The notes: generated by a model not told the origin, from the sequence alone. DNA of 64,000 bases from Tilletiopsis washingtonensis (GCF_003144115.1 NW_020312011.1:95217-159216), one strand, 5' to 3'. Positions 20,200 to 31,901 are shown, counted from the first letter of the stretch. Program-made: numbers and translations.

Positions 20200-22158
20200 C
20201 TACCGCAGGCTCGAGAGGCCGCCGGCGATGATCGCGGCGCCGGCCTCGGCCACGCCGTAGATCGTCGCCTGGATGTGCGCCGAGATGTGCAGCGGGATCA
20301 CCGAGGCGTCGACGACACGCACGTTGCGCGTGCCGTACACACGCAGCGCCGCGTCGACGACACCGCCCTGCGAGCGCGGCAGCATCGAGCACGTGGCGAT
20401 GGGGTGGTACTCGGTCACCGTCGTCTTCTTGGTGTAGTCGCGCACGTCGCGGCCGGCGCCCGGCAGCGTCTCGGCGACGATGAAGTTGTCCTGGTACTGC
20501 TGCGTGGCGGCGATGCGGCGCAGGTACTCGGTGCCCGCCGTGGCCACGTCGAGGTCCCACTCGGCGGTGAAGTAGTTGGCGTTGATGGCGGGCGAGACGC
20601 TCGGGTCCTTGGAGACGGCATGGATCGAGCCGCGCGAGAGCAGGTGCTGCTGCGCCGCCAGGTACGTCGTGTACGACTTGCCAGCCGCCGGCGGGGCGGA
20701 GCCCGCGAAGTAGCCGTCGACGTTGATCACCTCCATCTGCGTGATGGTGTCGGCGTGCTTCTCGAGAAACTCGAGCTGCTTGCGCAGCGTGGCCTTGTAC
20801 GGCGTCTGCGCCGAGGCGACGTACGCCTTGGCCTTGACAACGAGCTGCGCGGCCTTCTGCGCGCCGACGAGCTGCGTGAGCGTCAGGTAGCCGATGGCCG
20901 GCACCGTCTCGTCGAGGATCGACACCTCGCCCGCGTTGTACTTCTGCTGCTGGTCGGCGGCGAAGGCGGGGTCGTTGCGCAGGTTGTCGAGCGTGACGCT
21001 GCCCGCCTTGAGCTCGTAGGCGGCGGCCGAGTATGTGTGGTCCTGCATGTTCTCGCCGACGCCCGGCAGCTCGACGAGCTGCGGCACGCCGATCTTGTCG
21101 AGCACGGCCTTGGAGCCGATGCCGCTCAGCTCGAGGATCTGCGGCGAGTTGACCGAGCCGCCCGAGACGATGACCTCGGACTTGGGCCCGCCCTTCAGCT
21201 TGGCCATGTACGTCTTGCCGCGGGCGGTGTACGTGACGCCCGAGGCGGTGATGTCGGCCTTGCGCTTCTTGCTGCTGCTGCTGCCAAACTCGATCTTCTG
21301 CACGACGGCCTCGGTGAGCACGACGAGGTTCTCACGGCCCGACGCGGGCGCAAAGTACGCCGGCGCCGAGTAGGAGCGCGTCGAGTTCTTGGGGTTGATG
21401 TTGCTGGGCTGCACCGACGCGCCGCGGTTGTCGCCGGCGAGCGGCGAGTTGTTCTTGCGGATGCCGAGCGCCTCGAGGGCGGGGATCCAGCGCGTGACGG
21501 CGTCGGAGATGTAGCGCGGGTACGAGACCTGCACGGGGCCGGCGCGGCCATAGTCGCTGGGGTTGGCCTGCAGGTGCAGGCGCTGCTGGTCGGCGGCCGA
21601 CGGGGCGAAGAAGTGCTCTGCCTTCTTCATGTAGCGGTACATGTTGTCCCAGTTCCAGCCCTTGTTGCCGAGCTCCTCCCAGGCGTCGTACTCGGCCTCG
21701 GCGGCGCGGTCCCAGACGAGGAAGTTGAGCGCCGACGAGCCGCCGAGCACGCGGCCGCGCGGCCAGCCGACGGACGGCACGCCGTTGTCCTGCGCCACGG
21801 TGGCGTACTTGTAGTCGATGTCGCTGCCGAGGTTGCCGCCGAAGAAGCCGGGCGTGTCGGTGACGGGGCTCTTGTTGGGCAGCAGCGACGGGCCGGCCTC
21901 GAGCACGCCGACGCGCTTGCCGCGCTGCTCGGAGAGGCGGGCCGCGACGGCGAGGCCGGCGGTGCCGCCGCCGAGGACGAGGTAGTCGAACGGCTGCTGG
22001 GCAAACGTCTCGGGCGTCGCCTGCAGCGCGCGCGACGCGAGGAGCTGCTCGGCGAAGCGGCGCTCGGCGGCGGCGTCGGACGGCGGCGAGGGCCAGCTGG
22101 GGGCCGCGAGCGCGAACGGCGCCACGGCGAGCAGGGAGACGGCGACCGTGACCTTCAT
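20200..22158 (-). CDS. secreted GMC oxidoreductase, aryl-alcohol-oxidase-like
   Basis: Intronless gene for a 652-aa FAD-dependent glucose-methanol-choline oxidoreductase. The start at 22158 gives a clear signal peptide (MKVTVAVSLLAVAPFALA), so it is probably secreted. The FAD-binding motif VLGGGTAGLAVAARLSE lies near residues 61-77. GMC signature 1 is WPRGRVLGGSSALNFLVWD and signature 2 is GGSVNSPQILELSGIG. The two catalytic His are expected in YHPIATCSM (H585) and HISAHIQATIYG (H628); the paired His arrangement is like aryl-alcohol oxidases rather than the His/Asn pair of many other GMC enzymes. The substrate cannot be told from sequence; alcohols with production of H2O2 are likely. Gene-poor spacers lie on both sides, unlike the rest of the window. 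Confidence 0.94.
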   Translation of the reverse strand: MKVTVAVSLLAVAPFALAAPSWPSPPSDAAAERRFAEQLLASRALQATPETFAQQPFDYLVLGGGTAGLAVAARLSEQRGKRVGVLEAGPSLLPNKSPVTDTPGFFGGNLGSDIDYKYATVAQDNGVPSVGWPRGRVLGGSSALNFLVWDRAAEAEYDAWEELGNKGWNWDNMYRYMKKAEHFFAPSAADQQRLHLQANPSDYGRAGPVQVSYPRYISDAVTRWIPALEALGIRKNNSPLAGDNRGASVQPSNINPKNSTRSYSAPAYFAPASGRENLVVLTEAVVQKIEFGSSSSKKRKADITASGVTYTARGKTYMAKLKGGPKSEVIVSGGSVNSPQILELSGIGSKAVLDKIGVPQLVELPGVGENMQDHTYSAAAYELKAGSVTLDNLRNDPAFAADQQQKYNAGEVSILDETVPAIGYLTLTQLVGAQKAAQLVVKAKAYVASAQTPYKATLRKQLEFLEKHADTITQMEVINVDGYFAGSAPPAAGKSYTTYLAAQQHLLSRGSIHAVSKDPSVSPAINANYFTAEWDLDVATAGTEYLRRIAATQQYQDNFIVAETLPGAGRDVRDYTKKTTVTEYHPIATCSMLPRSQGGVVDAALRVYGTRNVRVVDASVIPLHISAHIQATIYGVAEAGAAIIAGGLSSLR

Positions 22159-25100
22159 TGTGAACGGGTGGTGGACGAAGGGTGGCGAATGGGTGGGGTG
22201 GGCGCAGCTGTGAGCGGCGAGCGGGCGCCTTATGAAGGGCCGGCGGCGTGTGCGCCCGTTGCGCAGAGGATGGCGCCAGTGCCGGACGTGCGACCGGCGC
22301 TGCGCTGGACCCCATGCGGCGCATCGCATGCACCGCCCCGGCGCACCTGCGTGCTCAGCTGCGGCGCTGTCGCCTGCGCCAGGCCCGCAGAAAGTCCGAG
22401 CAGCGAGGGGCCCTTTCGCCGAGGAAGGCGAGGGCGATCAGTGCCATGCTGCGGCGGCGCTGAGCAACGCCACTCCGGTGCCAGGGGTCGGCAGGCGGCT
22501 GCACGCGTGCAGCAAGCGGGCGTACCCTCGCGCAGCGCCGCGCGCGAACCGCTCGCGGCGGGCGCTCACACGCCGCCGTCGCTGGCGCACCGCTGCCACC
22601 GAGTCGCCGCCGCACCAGCGCCAGCGCTGCAGCGCACATGCATGGGCGCGCGCTTGCGGCGCTTTGCTGGCGGGCGTGCCACCCCGCAGGCCGCCGCACC
22701 CGCCCACTCTCCCTCACGCCCACCACCCCCTTCTTAGCGCCGCCACTGCTCTTCTGCCACGTCCTGCGCCTAGCGTGCGGCCTGCGAGGCGCACGGCCGC
22801 TCCGCGAGCACCACCAAGAGGCCGGGCGGCCGCTGCGACGCACGCCCCGCGCCCGCCGCCCGTCGCTCGGCTGGCACGCCGCTGTCGCCGGCCGCTCCTG
22901 CACCTGCCGGACACCGCTCATGCTCGTGCTGACACGGCTCGTCGCCGTCGGGCCATTTCTCAAGCACGAGCCCGGCCGCCGCCCAGGCCACGCATCGGGC
23001 AACCGGGCGGCCCTCCGACGGAGCGCGGAGCAGCGCATGCATGCTGCGCCTGCACTCCCTCGCAGCTCCGCCACACTCGCCCGCAGCGAGGACAGCATGC
23101 GGTGCGTGAGCGCTCAAGCTTCGCACGGCGCCATCGGCCGAGCGTCGCATTCAAACGCGGGCGCTGAGAGCAAGGCAAGCTGGCGCAGGCACTAAAGTCA
23201 GGGCCTCTTCGCGCCGCGCAACCGTCGATCACACCGTCGCACGAGGTGTCGCAACGACGACGGGCGCCAAAATGAAGCATGAAGCGGGAGCAAGCGTCCC
23301 AGCCAGCAGCGCGACGCACTCGACTGACCGGCTGCCGGCTGCGCCGTCTCAATCTGCTTAGCGTGGAAAGCGCCGCAGGAAGTGTCGCAGTGCGGCGGCA
23401 TTTGGCCTCTCCCTTCGCAGGATAGGGCTCGCCATTCATGCACGCCATTTGCCCGCACGGCCCGCCAGACGCAGCGCCCGAGCGGCAGACACGTCCGGCG
23501 CTGGGCAAGCTCCGGCGTCGGCGCGCTTGCCGCTGCTGCCGCTGCCGCCACGCGACGCGCGCCGACCGACTCTTGCGTGCGAGGCATCCTCACACGGCCG
23601 ACCCATCCGACGAGCCTCGTCGCCGTCGATGCCTGCCAGCACAGCGCTGCGAACGTGCCCGCTGCAGCTCCGAGCTGCAGCAGCAAGCATCGAGCGAGCA
23701 AGACAAGCTCAGCAAGCAGCGCTCAGCCCACTTTCGGCGCAGGGCCTTGTGTTCCGCGGCGCAGTCTGCGAGCGTGCAGCGCATCGGCTCGGAGGGCAGC
23801 CTTCGGACACCGCCACAGGCCCCGCTGCAGGACGCAGTGCGGCGCTGCAAGGACGATCACGGAGCTGACCGCTCGGAGCAGATCACGGCATCGACATCGA
23901 GGGCCGCAATGAGGGCATCAGCGCAGAAAGGCGGCGGACGCGTGCAGCGCATGCATGTCCACAGCGTCAGGAGCAGAGGGTGCGAGGGGGTCCTGCTCCG
24001 CCGAGCGCCGCAGCCACACTCCGCCCTCCTCGCCGGCGCCGTCATTTCCCCGCTGCATCAAGCGCTGCCGCTGCGGGCTGCTGCAGCTGCGCCCGCACGC
24101 TGCCGCTCGAGCTCTCCAACATCTTTGCTTGTTGCCGGGCATTCTGCTGCGGCTGTTCCTGGGTGCGGACGGGCATAGAGAAGGTGCATTGCCGCGCCGA
24201 GTCCTTGGGCTGGGCGTCGTCGGCCATCGAGCGTTGAGCTGGGCGCAGCTCAGCAAAGCAAAGCACCCAGCTGACAGCTGCGTCTGAATGCTCGAGGGCC
24301 TGCTGCGGCATGATCGTTTCTCTCCCTCTGCAGGCTGCCAAACGCAATTTCCTGATCCGTGCATCGACTTGTGCGGTCGCTCTGCCGCATGCGATGTGCA
24401 CTCGCCACAAGGACGTCGACACCGCTGCAGGTGCTGTCTAGCGCCGTTGTTGCCGGCGGCAGGGCGCCATAGCGCCTGCTGCCGTCCTCTGGCGGTGCCT
24501 GCAGCGACTGTCGGGTGCCCTTTGACGTAAACGTGCTGACACGAGCGTACCAATGAGCTGCCGAGTCGTTGCGCAGCTGTGCTTGCGCTCGAAGAGAGGG
24601 CAGCTTCGTGCAGACCGGCACCGACACGTCGGGAGCGTCGTGTCCTGATGGTGATCGTGCATCCCCCTTGCAGCCGCCACTGCGCACGGCAGCAGCAGGA
24701 GCGGTTCCTGCTTGCCTTTGCTGCCGCCGCTTTCGCCGCGGCGGCGCTCTTCTTCCGCGGCGCAGCAGCAGCTGCTGCGAGGGCGCCGCATGCGGCTCCG
24801 GCGCTGCCGCGCTCTCTGGCCAAGGCGCCGCGCCGGGCAAACGCTCCGCCGTGCAGCGCCGGCAGCAGAGGGCTGCAGCTGCAGGGGCCCGTGGGTCGCC
24901 GTGCCGTCTGTCATTTCTCCGCGCCTCGCTCTCGACCAGGAAGCAGCATTTGCACGCACTGTGGGAAGCATGCGTGCGCAGCACAGCATGGACCCTCGAA
25001 CCGACGCCGCCGAGGCCGAGAAGCCAATGGCCCGCCTCGGGCACGGATGCATGATTGCCCGTGCTGAGAGCTGTGAGACACGCTCGGTGCCCCGTGCGGC

Positions 25101-25278
25101 CACGAGAGAAGCTCGGTCTCCGCAATGGTTACTTGATGGCCTGCGCGGAATCAGCGCCTGGTCAACGTCCAGCCGGCAGGCGTAGTGTACCGGCCGGGTC
25201 GCAGCAGGGCAAGAGGCCGCACGCACATGGGGCCGTCATGGTGCTCCCTCATCACGTGTGTCGCTGTCAAGGTATATG
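22159..25278. other. 3.1 kb stretch with no convincing gene
   Basis: Many open frames cross this stretch on both strands (up to about 310 codons), but they are Arg/Ala/Cys-rich, show no family resemblance, and do not join through normal splice sites. The first few hundred bases hold the promoter of the GMC oxidoreductase. The rest is rich in GCAGC/CTGC words. A non-coding RNA, a fast-evolving short gene or a decayed gene cannot be excluded. Confidence 0.5.
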
Positions 25279-26096
25279 TCATTGGGCCTGCGCCGGGCGG
25301 TGGCGCTCGTAGTAGTCCTTCGTGCGCAGCTTGTGCAGCTCGTCAAAGTTCTCGGTCAGCTCGCCCAGACACGTCGCTGGGTAGGAGGTCAGCACAGAAT
25401 AGCGCAGACCGAGACGCAAAGGCACTGACCGGGAGCACCGCCCCAAACCGTGCCGCTGGGCAGTACGGTGCCCGCAGGAAGCACACTGCCGTCGAGCACG
25501 CGCACCGAGTCCTTGATGGAGCAAAACTTGCCCTGAGCAGGGTCATCAGCACCAAAGGCCATGTGCGCAGACAGTGCACCACGCACCACCACACAGCCAC
25601 GGCCAATGTCGACGTACGAGCCGATGCTGGCCGCCTCGACGATGCTGCCGGCGCCGATGCTCACGTACTCGCCCATCTTGAGCGGGTAGTATGTGAACGC
25701 GCTGCAAGCGGACACAGTCAGCAGCAGCCCGAGCCACACAGCACCTGCAGCGACTAACCCGCGGTACGTCTTGTACGGCGGGCGCAGCACGCAGCCCTCG
25801 CCGAGCACGCAGAACTTGTTCATCGAGATGGCGACGGTGCTGCCGCGCTCGGCACGCGCGGCGTCGCTGCCGGGCGCGGCGGGCGCGGCGGCCTTGCGCA
25901 GGTCGCCGCGGATGACGACGGCGGGGTGGATGATGCACTTGCCGCCGAGGACGATGTTCTGCGAGCCGTAGATGTGGGCGCGGCGCGAGACGCGGTTGCC
26001 CGACTTTGCCGTCTCGATGTAGGTGGCGGGGTCGTACGGCTGCACGGCCAGGTTCGCCGCGATCGTCGAGCGCGGCGCGGCGAAGAGCCTCGACAT
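25279..26096 (-). CDS. DCTN5: dynactin subunit 5 (p25), left-handed beta-helix protein
   Basis: Pointed-end subunit of dynactin, involved in cargo binding by dynein. Exons are 26096-25759, 25701-25430 and 25376-25279, giving 235 aa with consistent phases. The motif YIETAKSGNRVSRRAHIYGS and then QNIVLGGKCIIHPAVVIRGD match the N-terminus of human DCTN5 and begin the hexapeptide-repeat beta helix. VLRPPYKTYRG, YYPLKMGEYVSIGAGSIVEA and IGSYVDIGRGCVVV continue it, followed by the C-terminal ATCLGELTENFDEL tail. About 20 Ala-rich residues (near KAAAPAAPGSDAARAERGS) are inserted after the RGDL turn; human p25 (182 aa) lacks this, which explains part of the extra length. The donor of intron 1 is GTTAGT. 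Divergent from HRD3 (269 bp). Confidence 0.92.
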
Positions 26097-26365
26097 GCTC
26101 GCGGCTGCGTCACTGTGGTCGTCAGAGTGAGGCTTGCGCTTGATGAATGCCGGTTTGAGGGCGAGAAGGAGGAAGCCGTGGTGCTCAGGGGGCAGCGGGT
26201 GGCCTGTGCGCAGCGCGGACGTGGCGAGCGCGACTCCGACGATGCGTGGCGGCACTCGGGAGCTTCGCGGCGCGCGGCGCTGACAATTCGGCCCGCGCTG
26301 GCGCGCCTCGCTCCCTTGCTCCACACCCTCCAGCACCGCCCTCGCCGCTCCGCACGCTCCGCCGC

Positions 26366-29300
26366 ATGGTCGGCGCCCGGTCGACGCCGCGCAGCCTGGC
26401 GCCGCAGGGCGGCGGCTATGCACGCGCGGCCCGGCCGCGGCCGCGCCTGCCGCTGCGCCTGCCGCTCCTCACCCTCCTCGTCCTCGTCCTCGTCGCGCTC
26501 GTGCTGGGCCAGCACAACACGCACGCCCGCCGCGCGCTCGGCGCCGTCGAGGCTGCCGCTGCCGAGGCTGCTGCTCCGCTCGACGATGATCCTGCTGCCG
26601 CCGAGCTGCTGGGCCCGCTGCACGAGCTGGCGCCGCGCGAGGCCACGCGGCGCGCCCTGGCGCTGCTCGACGGCCTCTACGTGCCGCCGCCGCCGCCGCG
26701 CGGACGCAGCGACGCACGCTCCAAGCTGCCGCGCATCCACCCGGCATTTGAGCTGCTCGAGAGCTACGTTCGCGGCTTCCTCAGCTGGGGCCCGCTTGGC
26801 GCGCTCTCGCGCCTGGCGGTGCGCCTGCGCCTCGTCAGCTCGCGCCCGCCGACGTGGGAGAGCGTGGCGGCGTCGCAGCTGAGCGGCAACCTGCTCAGCA
26901 TCGAGTCCGAGGCGTACGCCAATATTGCGCTGTGGCCTGCGTGGGCCGGCGGCTGGGCGCGTGCCACGAGCGGGCCCTTCCTCTGTTCATCGGCCGAGGA
27001 GAAGGCGCCCGAGCCCAAGTCGTACTCGGACCGCATCATCGCGTGGGCTACGCGGCCGCTCACCTCCCGCCTGGCATCGAAGCCTCGCACATCAGTCGCG
27101 CTGTCAGAAGCCGAGCAGGCAGCCAATGGCCGTCGCGCCGAGGCCCTGGCGCTGCTGCACCACGCCGGCGGCCTGTCACACGCGGCGCTCGCAAGCCCGC
27201 ACGCAGCGCTGCGCAACCTCACTTTCGAGGCGCGTGACCCCGATGCCCTGCTGGTGCTGGCAACGCTGAGCCAGCACGGTCTTCTCGGCCTGCCGGTCAA
27301 CATTGAGCGAGCAAAGCTCGCGTGGGAGGCACTGGCAGTTGACGGCAACACGACAGCGCACACGCAGCTCGGCTGGCTGCACGGCGGCGCATGGGAGGGC
27401 GGACAGGTCGGCCAAGCAAAGGTGAGCTGAATGCTGGAAGGCTTTTGACATTGTCTCACGCCGGTGCCTCCAGGCCCTCGTGCACTACCACATCGCTGCC
27501 GCTGCTGGAGACGCCGCTGCGCAGATGTCGCTTGGGTACCGCTACCACGCCGGCATCGGCGTGAGCCAGAACTGCGAGGCGGCGCTGAACTGGTACGAGA
27601 AGGCGGCGGAACAAGGTGCGTCGTACTGCGCGCATGTGCTGTGGCGCTTGCTGATCCTCGCCTCAGCGTTCGCCAAGTTCAACAGCGGTCCGCCGGGCGG
27701 CCTCACGCTGCCGTACACTAAGCTGCGGATATCTGACTCTGCGGGCGGGGCATACGGGCCCGGCGCCTCCGTCGCGTCGACCGGCCTTGCAGCACGGCGG
27801 CCGGCCATGCAGGCTGTGCTGCATGCGCTGCCCGCCACAGATCCCAATCGTCTCGAGGACCTTCTCGAGTTCTACACTCACCATGCAACGCGCGGCCACG
27901 CTGGCTTCGCCCTGCGCCTTGCCAGCATCTGGTACGGCGGCAATGTGTGGGCGGCCGGCGAGGGCGCGGGGCGCGTCGGCCGCGACTACGGCGAGGCGCG
28001 CAAGTGGTGCCTCAAGGTGACGGAGACGGTGTGGCCCGTCGACTCGAAGCAGGTCAAGCGTGGCGGGCCGGCCGGCTACGAGGCAGGCAAGGGCCAGCCT
28101 GGAGAGGACATCACGCTCAAGGTCGATGAAGTGCGGCAGCAGTATGCGGCCGTTGCTGCATCGATGATGGGCCGCATGTTCCTGCGTGGCGAGGGCGTCG
28201 AGCAGGACTTCAGCCGCGCATGGGTCTGGTTCCGTCGTGCGGCCGACTTTGGCAACACGGAGGCCTACAACGGCATCGGTCTGATGCTGCGCGACGGCCT
28301 GGGCGTGCCACAGGACGTGCGCAAGGCAGTCGGCTACTTCGAGGGCGCCTCGAACCACGGCGTGGGCAGCAGTGCTGAGGGCTGCGTCAACCTCGGCAAG
28401 ATTCATCTCGGTGAGTGTGCTGAACGCTGAACCCACAACGAAGAATAATTGCCGACGACCCACCACCCTCAGAAATGGGCGACATCAATGCCGCGGCCAA
28501 GTACCTCGAGATGGCGATGCGTCTGGGCAATAGCTTCGAGGCGCCTTACCATCTCGCGACTATCAACGCGCGGCTCGCACGCTCACTGCTGGGCATGTAC
28601 GGCGGTGCCGAGACGACAGCACGACCAGTCGGCCCTGCCGGAAGCCCCTCGCACGAGCGTTGCCGTCTCGCGGTTGCGGGCTACAAGCACGCAGTAGAGC
28701 GCGGCGACTGGGCCGACCCGCTCTTTGCGCGTGCGGAGCGGGCATGGGACAAGGGCGAGCGCGAGCGCGCGCTGAGCTTGTGGGCCATGGCGGGCGAACG
28801 CGGCTACGAAGCGGCGCAGAACAACGTCGCCTGGCTGCTCGACCGCGACAAGCGCAGCCTGCACCTCGGCGCCCTGGAGGAGCAGCCCGAAGCTGATGAG
28901 GCGCGCGAGGCCGCCCGCGACCGCCTCGCGCTCATCCACTGGACGCGCAGTGCGGCTCAGGACAATGTCGATGCGCTCGTCAAAGTGGGCGACTACTACT
29001 TCAAGGGCATCGGCATCACGCACGGGGCGCTCGACGTTGAGCAGGCCGGCGGCGCCAGCGTCACGCGGGCAGATGGCGCTGCCGCGCCCTCAGCATCGGG
29101 CTCCGCTGGAGCCGCGACGCCGCAGCGCAGCAGCCGCAGCGAGCCGGCGTACGACAAGGCCGCCGCATGCTACGCTGCCGCAGCGGACCGGCAAGTTTCG
29201 GCGCTCGCATACTGGAACATGGGCTTCCTGTACGAGTCGGGCCTCGGCGTGCCGCAGCACGACTACGCGCTGGCGAAGCGCTACTACGACATGGCGGTGG

Positions 29301-29935
29301 AGATCAACCACGAGGCGTACCTGCCCGTGCTGCTCTCGCTCGCCAAGCTGCACCTGCGCGCCATCTGGGCCACGCTGCGGCACGGCGACGCCTCAGCGAT
29401 TGCACTGCTCAAGAGCTACGCCTTGACAGCCGGAGGCGCTGCGCCCGACGGAGCGGCGCCGGCGTACACGGAGGCGGAGGAGCAGGCGGCGCTCGCAGCG
29501 CTTGAGCGTCTCGGAGACGGCCGCGCTGGGCGCGCGGCGCCGGCAGGCGACAGCGCCCGTGGAGGCCTGTTGCGGCCGGACACCAACGCCATGGGCGAGG
29601 GCGGCGATCCGAACCTGCCAGAGACATACGACGTGCGGCGGCGCACCTCGAACGCCAGCGCCGCCGAGGAGGAGAGCGACGAGGAGCTGGACGACATCAT
29701 CGAGGGCGCGTTCATCGTCATCGGCCTCGCCGCGCTGGCGTTCCTCGTGTACGCGCGCCAGGGTGCAGCGCTGCGTGCGGAGCGCGAGCGGCGCGACCTG
29801 GCGCAGGCACAGGGAGGGGCCGCGGGGCCGCCAGCAGCGCAGGAGACGGGCGGGCCACGGCCACGGGTCAACGAGCGGCCCGAGCCGCCGTTCCCATGGC
29901 CGCCTGAGGGCGCCAATGTGTATGCGGGCCTGTGA
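26366..29935 (+). CDS. HRD3: Hrd3/Sel1L, substrate-receptor subunit of the HRD ubiquitin ligase
   Basis: ER membrane protein that stabilises the Hrd1 ligase and recruits misfolded lumenal proteins for ERAD. Exons are 26366-27421, 27474-28410 and 28473-29935; 1,151 aa. The N-terminus has a basic stretch then a hydrophobic signal anchor (about residues 30-50, PLLTLLVLVLVALVLG). The lumenal part is filled with Sel1 repeats, for example AAQMSLGYRYHAGIGVSQNC, MMGRMFLRGEGVEQDFSRAW, AYNGIGLMLRDGLGVPQDV and WNMGFLYESGLGVPQHDYA. A C-terminal transmembrane helix (about 1073-1096, AFIVIGLAALAFLVYARQ) follows an acidic EEESDEELDD stretch, and a Pro-rich cytosolic tail ends the protein. It is longer than yeast Hrd3 (833 aa) because of Ala/Gly-rich loops. 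Confidence 0.93.
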
Positions 29936-30304
29936 GCGATAATCAGAGACTGCTTTAATCTTTCTCGGCGCTACGTCGCGTGTGAAGAGCCTGAGCATGC
30001 GTCAGCGTCTCAGGCTGGTGCTCATCCACGGGACGAGGCATGAGACGTCAGCTCACGCAGCGGCGACTGCGTGCTCAGCATCGGAGCGTTGCAAATTTCT
30101 GATTGAGTAGTGGTTGTCTCTGGCAAAATAGCGGTGGCCCGCGGGCCCCGGCGAACCCATGTCCCGAGTCAAGTCTAGCGTGTCGTCTCGTCCCGCGTGC
30201 TGCAGGCGTATGCGCCGATGCGGATCTGCTTCTGCGTCTCCCGGCCGCGCCAGTCGGCTGAGAGATGCCCTGGCGAAGCATAGCACTGCTCCTGCTGCAG
30301 CTGC
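29936..30304. other. 369 bp convergent spacer between HRD3 and TIM23
   Basis: Holds the 3' untranslated ends of two convergent genes. No coding or RNA feature is visible. Confidence 0.6.
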
Positions 30305-31496
30305 TCAAAGAAGCGCCTGCTTTGCCTGCGTCCATGTTGCCGCAGCGCCCATCATGATGGCAGACGAGATCATCATCGGCCGCACGCCGGCTGGCGAGGA
30401 CAAAGGGAGCGCATGGGTCAGCGCTGCGCGGCTGCTGCTGCTCAGCGGTCGCTGGCGACTCACCGGTGCACTTGAACAGCGCGCCACTGACGGCACCGGC
30501 ACCCACGCTGCCTGCCAGGTCATGCTTGCCGCGCGCGGCATCGATGCTCGCATCGGCGAGGTTGTAGATGAGCGCTGCGAGAAGGGACCAGGCATGAGCC
30601 GACGCCCATCAGTCGAGCAGCGCTTCTCGCCCACGCACCAATGACACCGGCGCTGTTACCGAAGAAGGAGCCGCGCCGTGTGACCTGGTTGAGCACGGCG
30701 TTGAGGCGCAGCCGGAACGTCGGGTTCGCCACGCCCAGCGGCCGGAAGAAGCCCTCGCGCGCACCGAGCAGACCTCCGAGCGCAAGACCTGCAGACAGCG
30801 CGTCAGTATGAGCAAGGCAGAGACAAATGAAGCGCCGTGCGTGGCTCCACGCATTCCGCGCAGCAGTGAGGAGCGCGGGCGCTGCTGCTGCTGCTCAGCG
30901 GCCAGCATCTGCACGGCCGTCATGCGAGACGGCTCAAAACAAAGGAAGCATAGCAGCGGGTGCGCCTGCCGACAGCAATGCAGCGCATGGCCGAGCATGC
31001 GCCAGTGGCTGTCGTGTCCCAATCTTGCAGCCGACTGCTGGTCATCCCCTTGGCCCTCCTATGTCCATCCTCCACTTTCCTCTCCTGATCCGAGCTGCAC
31101 CCGATACGCACCCGAGAGGTACGTGGTGCCCGTGCCGTAGCACAGGTCGTCGCTCCACCCCCGGCTCGGCAGCGCGGTGCGTGCGCCCTCGAGCGTGGCG
31201 GGCTGGGCGTCGACGATGTCGAGGTACTCGACGTCCTCCTTGCCGAGGCCGGCGAGCGGGTGCAGCGCCGCGGGCGAGAAGGCGGGGTCGAGCAGCAGCG
31301 CCGACGCGCTCGGCGGCACGTACTCGGCGGCGCCGCTGGCGGAGTAGTGCGACGAGGGCGACGCGGCCGACGACGAGACGGAGGCGTCGGGCACAAAGGA
31401 AGAGGGCGCGGCGGCGGCGGTGCTCGGTTCTGACGCGCCGGGTGCCGACGAGGGCCCGGCCGAGGAGGAAGACGAGGACGAGGAGAAGGGCCACAT
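30305..31496 (-). CDS. TIM23: mitochondrial inner-membrane translocase subunit Tim23
   Basis: Channel-forming subunit of the TIM23 presequence translocase. Exons are 31496-31112, 30788-30639, 30574-30464 and 30390-30305, giving 243 aa, near the family norm. The Ser/Ala-rich intermembrane-space half (about 128 residues) ends with the conserved LHPLAGLGKEDVEYLD and SRGWSDDLCYGTGTTYLSG. The membrane half follows: GLALGGLLGAREGFFRPLG, VTRRGSFFGNSAGVIGALIY and ARGKHDLAGSVGAGAVSGAL, ending MMISSAIMMGAA. Intron 1 is 323 nt, several times the usual length here; the flanking protein reads straight through to the yeast and human sequences, so no exon seems hidden in it. Divergent from PDX2 (405 bp). 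Confidence 0.95.
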
Positions 31497-31901
31497 GGCT
31501 GCGTGACGAGGCCGGGTGCGGTGCGGTGCGAGGTGGACAGCAACGGAGCGACGTGGAGGAGAGGGAAGGCGAGATCACAAGCGCAGCACATCGGAAGGCG
31601 CAGCACCTCGGCCCTTCCCGTACGGCGGCCGCGCCGTCAGCAGCCAAAAAGGCGGCGCACGTGAGGCGCGCCCTGCTGGTCAGCCTGGCGGCTGGCCCTG
31701 GCGGAGGCAGCGCGCGACTCCCGCGGCGCGCCTGGCTGCGCCAAGCTTGTGACTCGCGGAATTTGGGCGGGCCGGAGGCAAGCGATGGCCGGCCGCGCGC
31801 ATCTTCCTGCTCCTCCACCACGCCCCGCACACCGCAGCCGCCAGGCCGCTCGCCGCCTGCCTCCCTTCGCCACCGCCGCACAAGGCCCAGCTCCGCCCAC
31901 C
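31497..31901. other. 405 bp divergent promoter spacer of TIM23 and PDX2
   Basis: Shared 5' region. It is GC-rich with several GGCGCGCC-like words, which are common throughout this genome and so not specific. No gene is seen. Confidence 0.6.

Noticed and set aside
20185-22737. 850-codon open frame on the plus strand across the GMC oxidoreductase
   Set aside because: It is antisense to a gene with full family motifs and signal peptide. Its product is Arg/Val/Gly-rich with no recognisable domain, as expected from strong GC third-position bias.
23918-24823. 301-codon minus-strand frame in the 3.1 kb gene-free stretch
   Set aside because: It is Arg/Ser/Cys-rich, has no domain, and competing frames of similar length exist on both strands at the same place.
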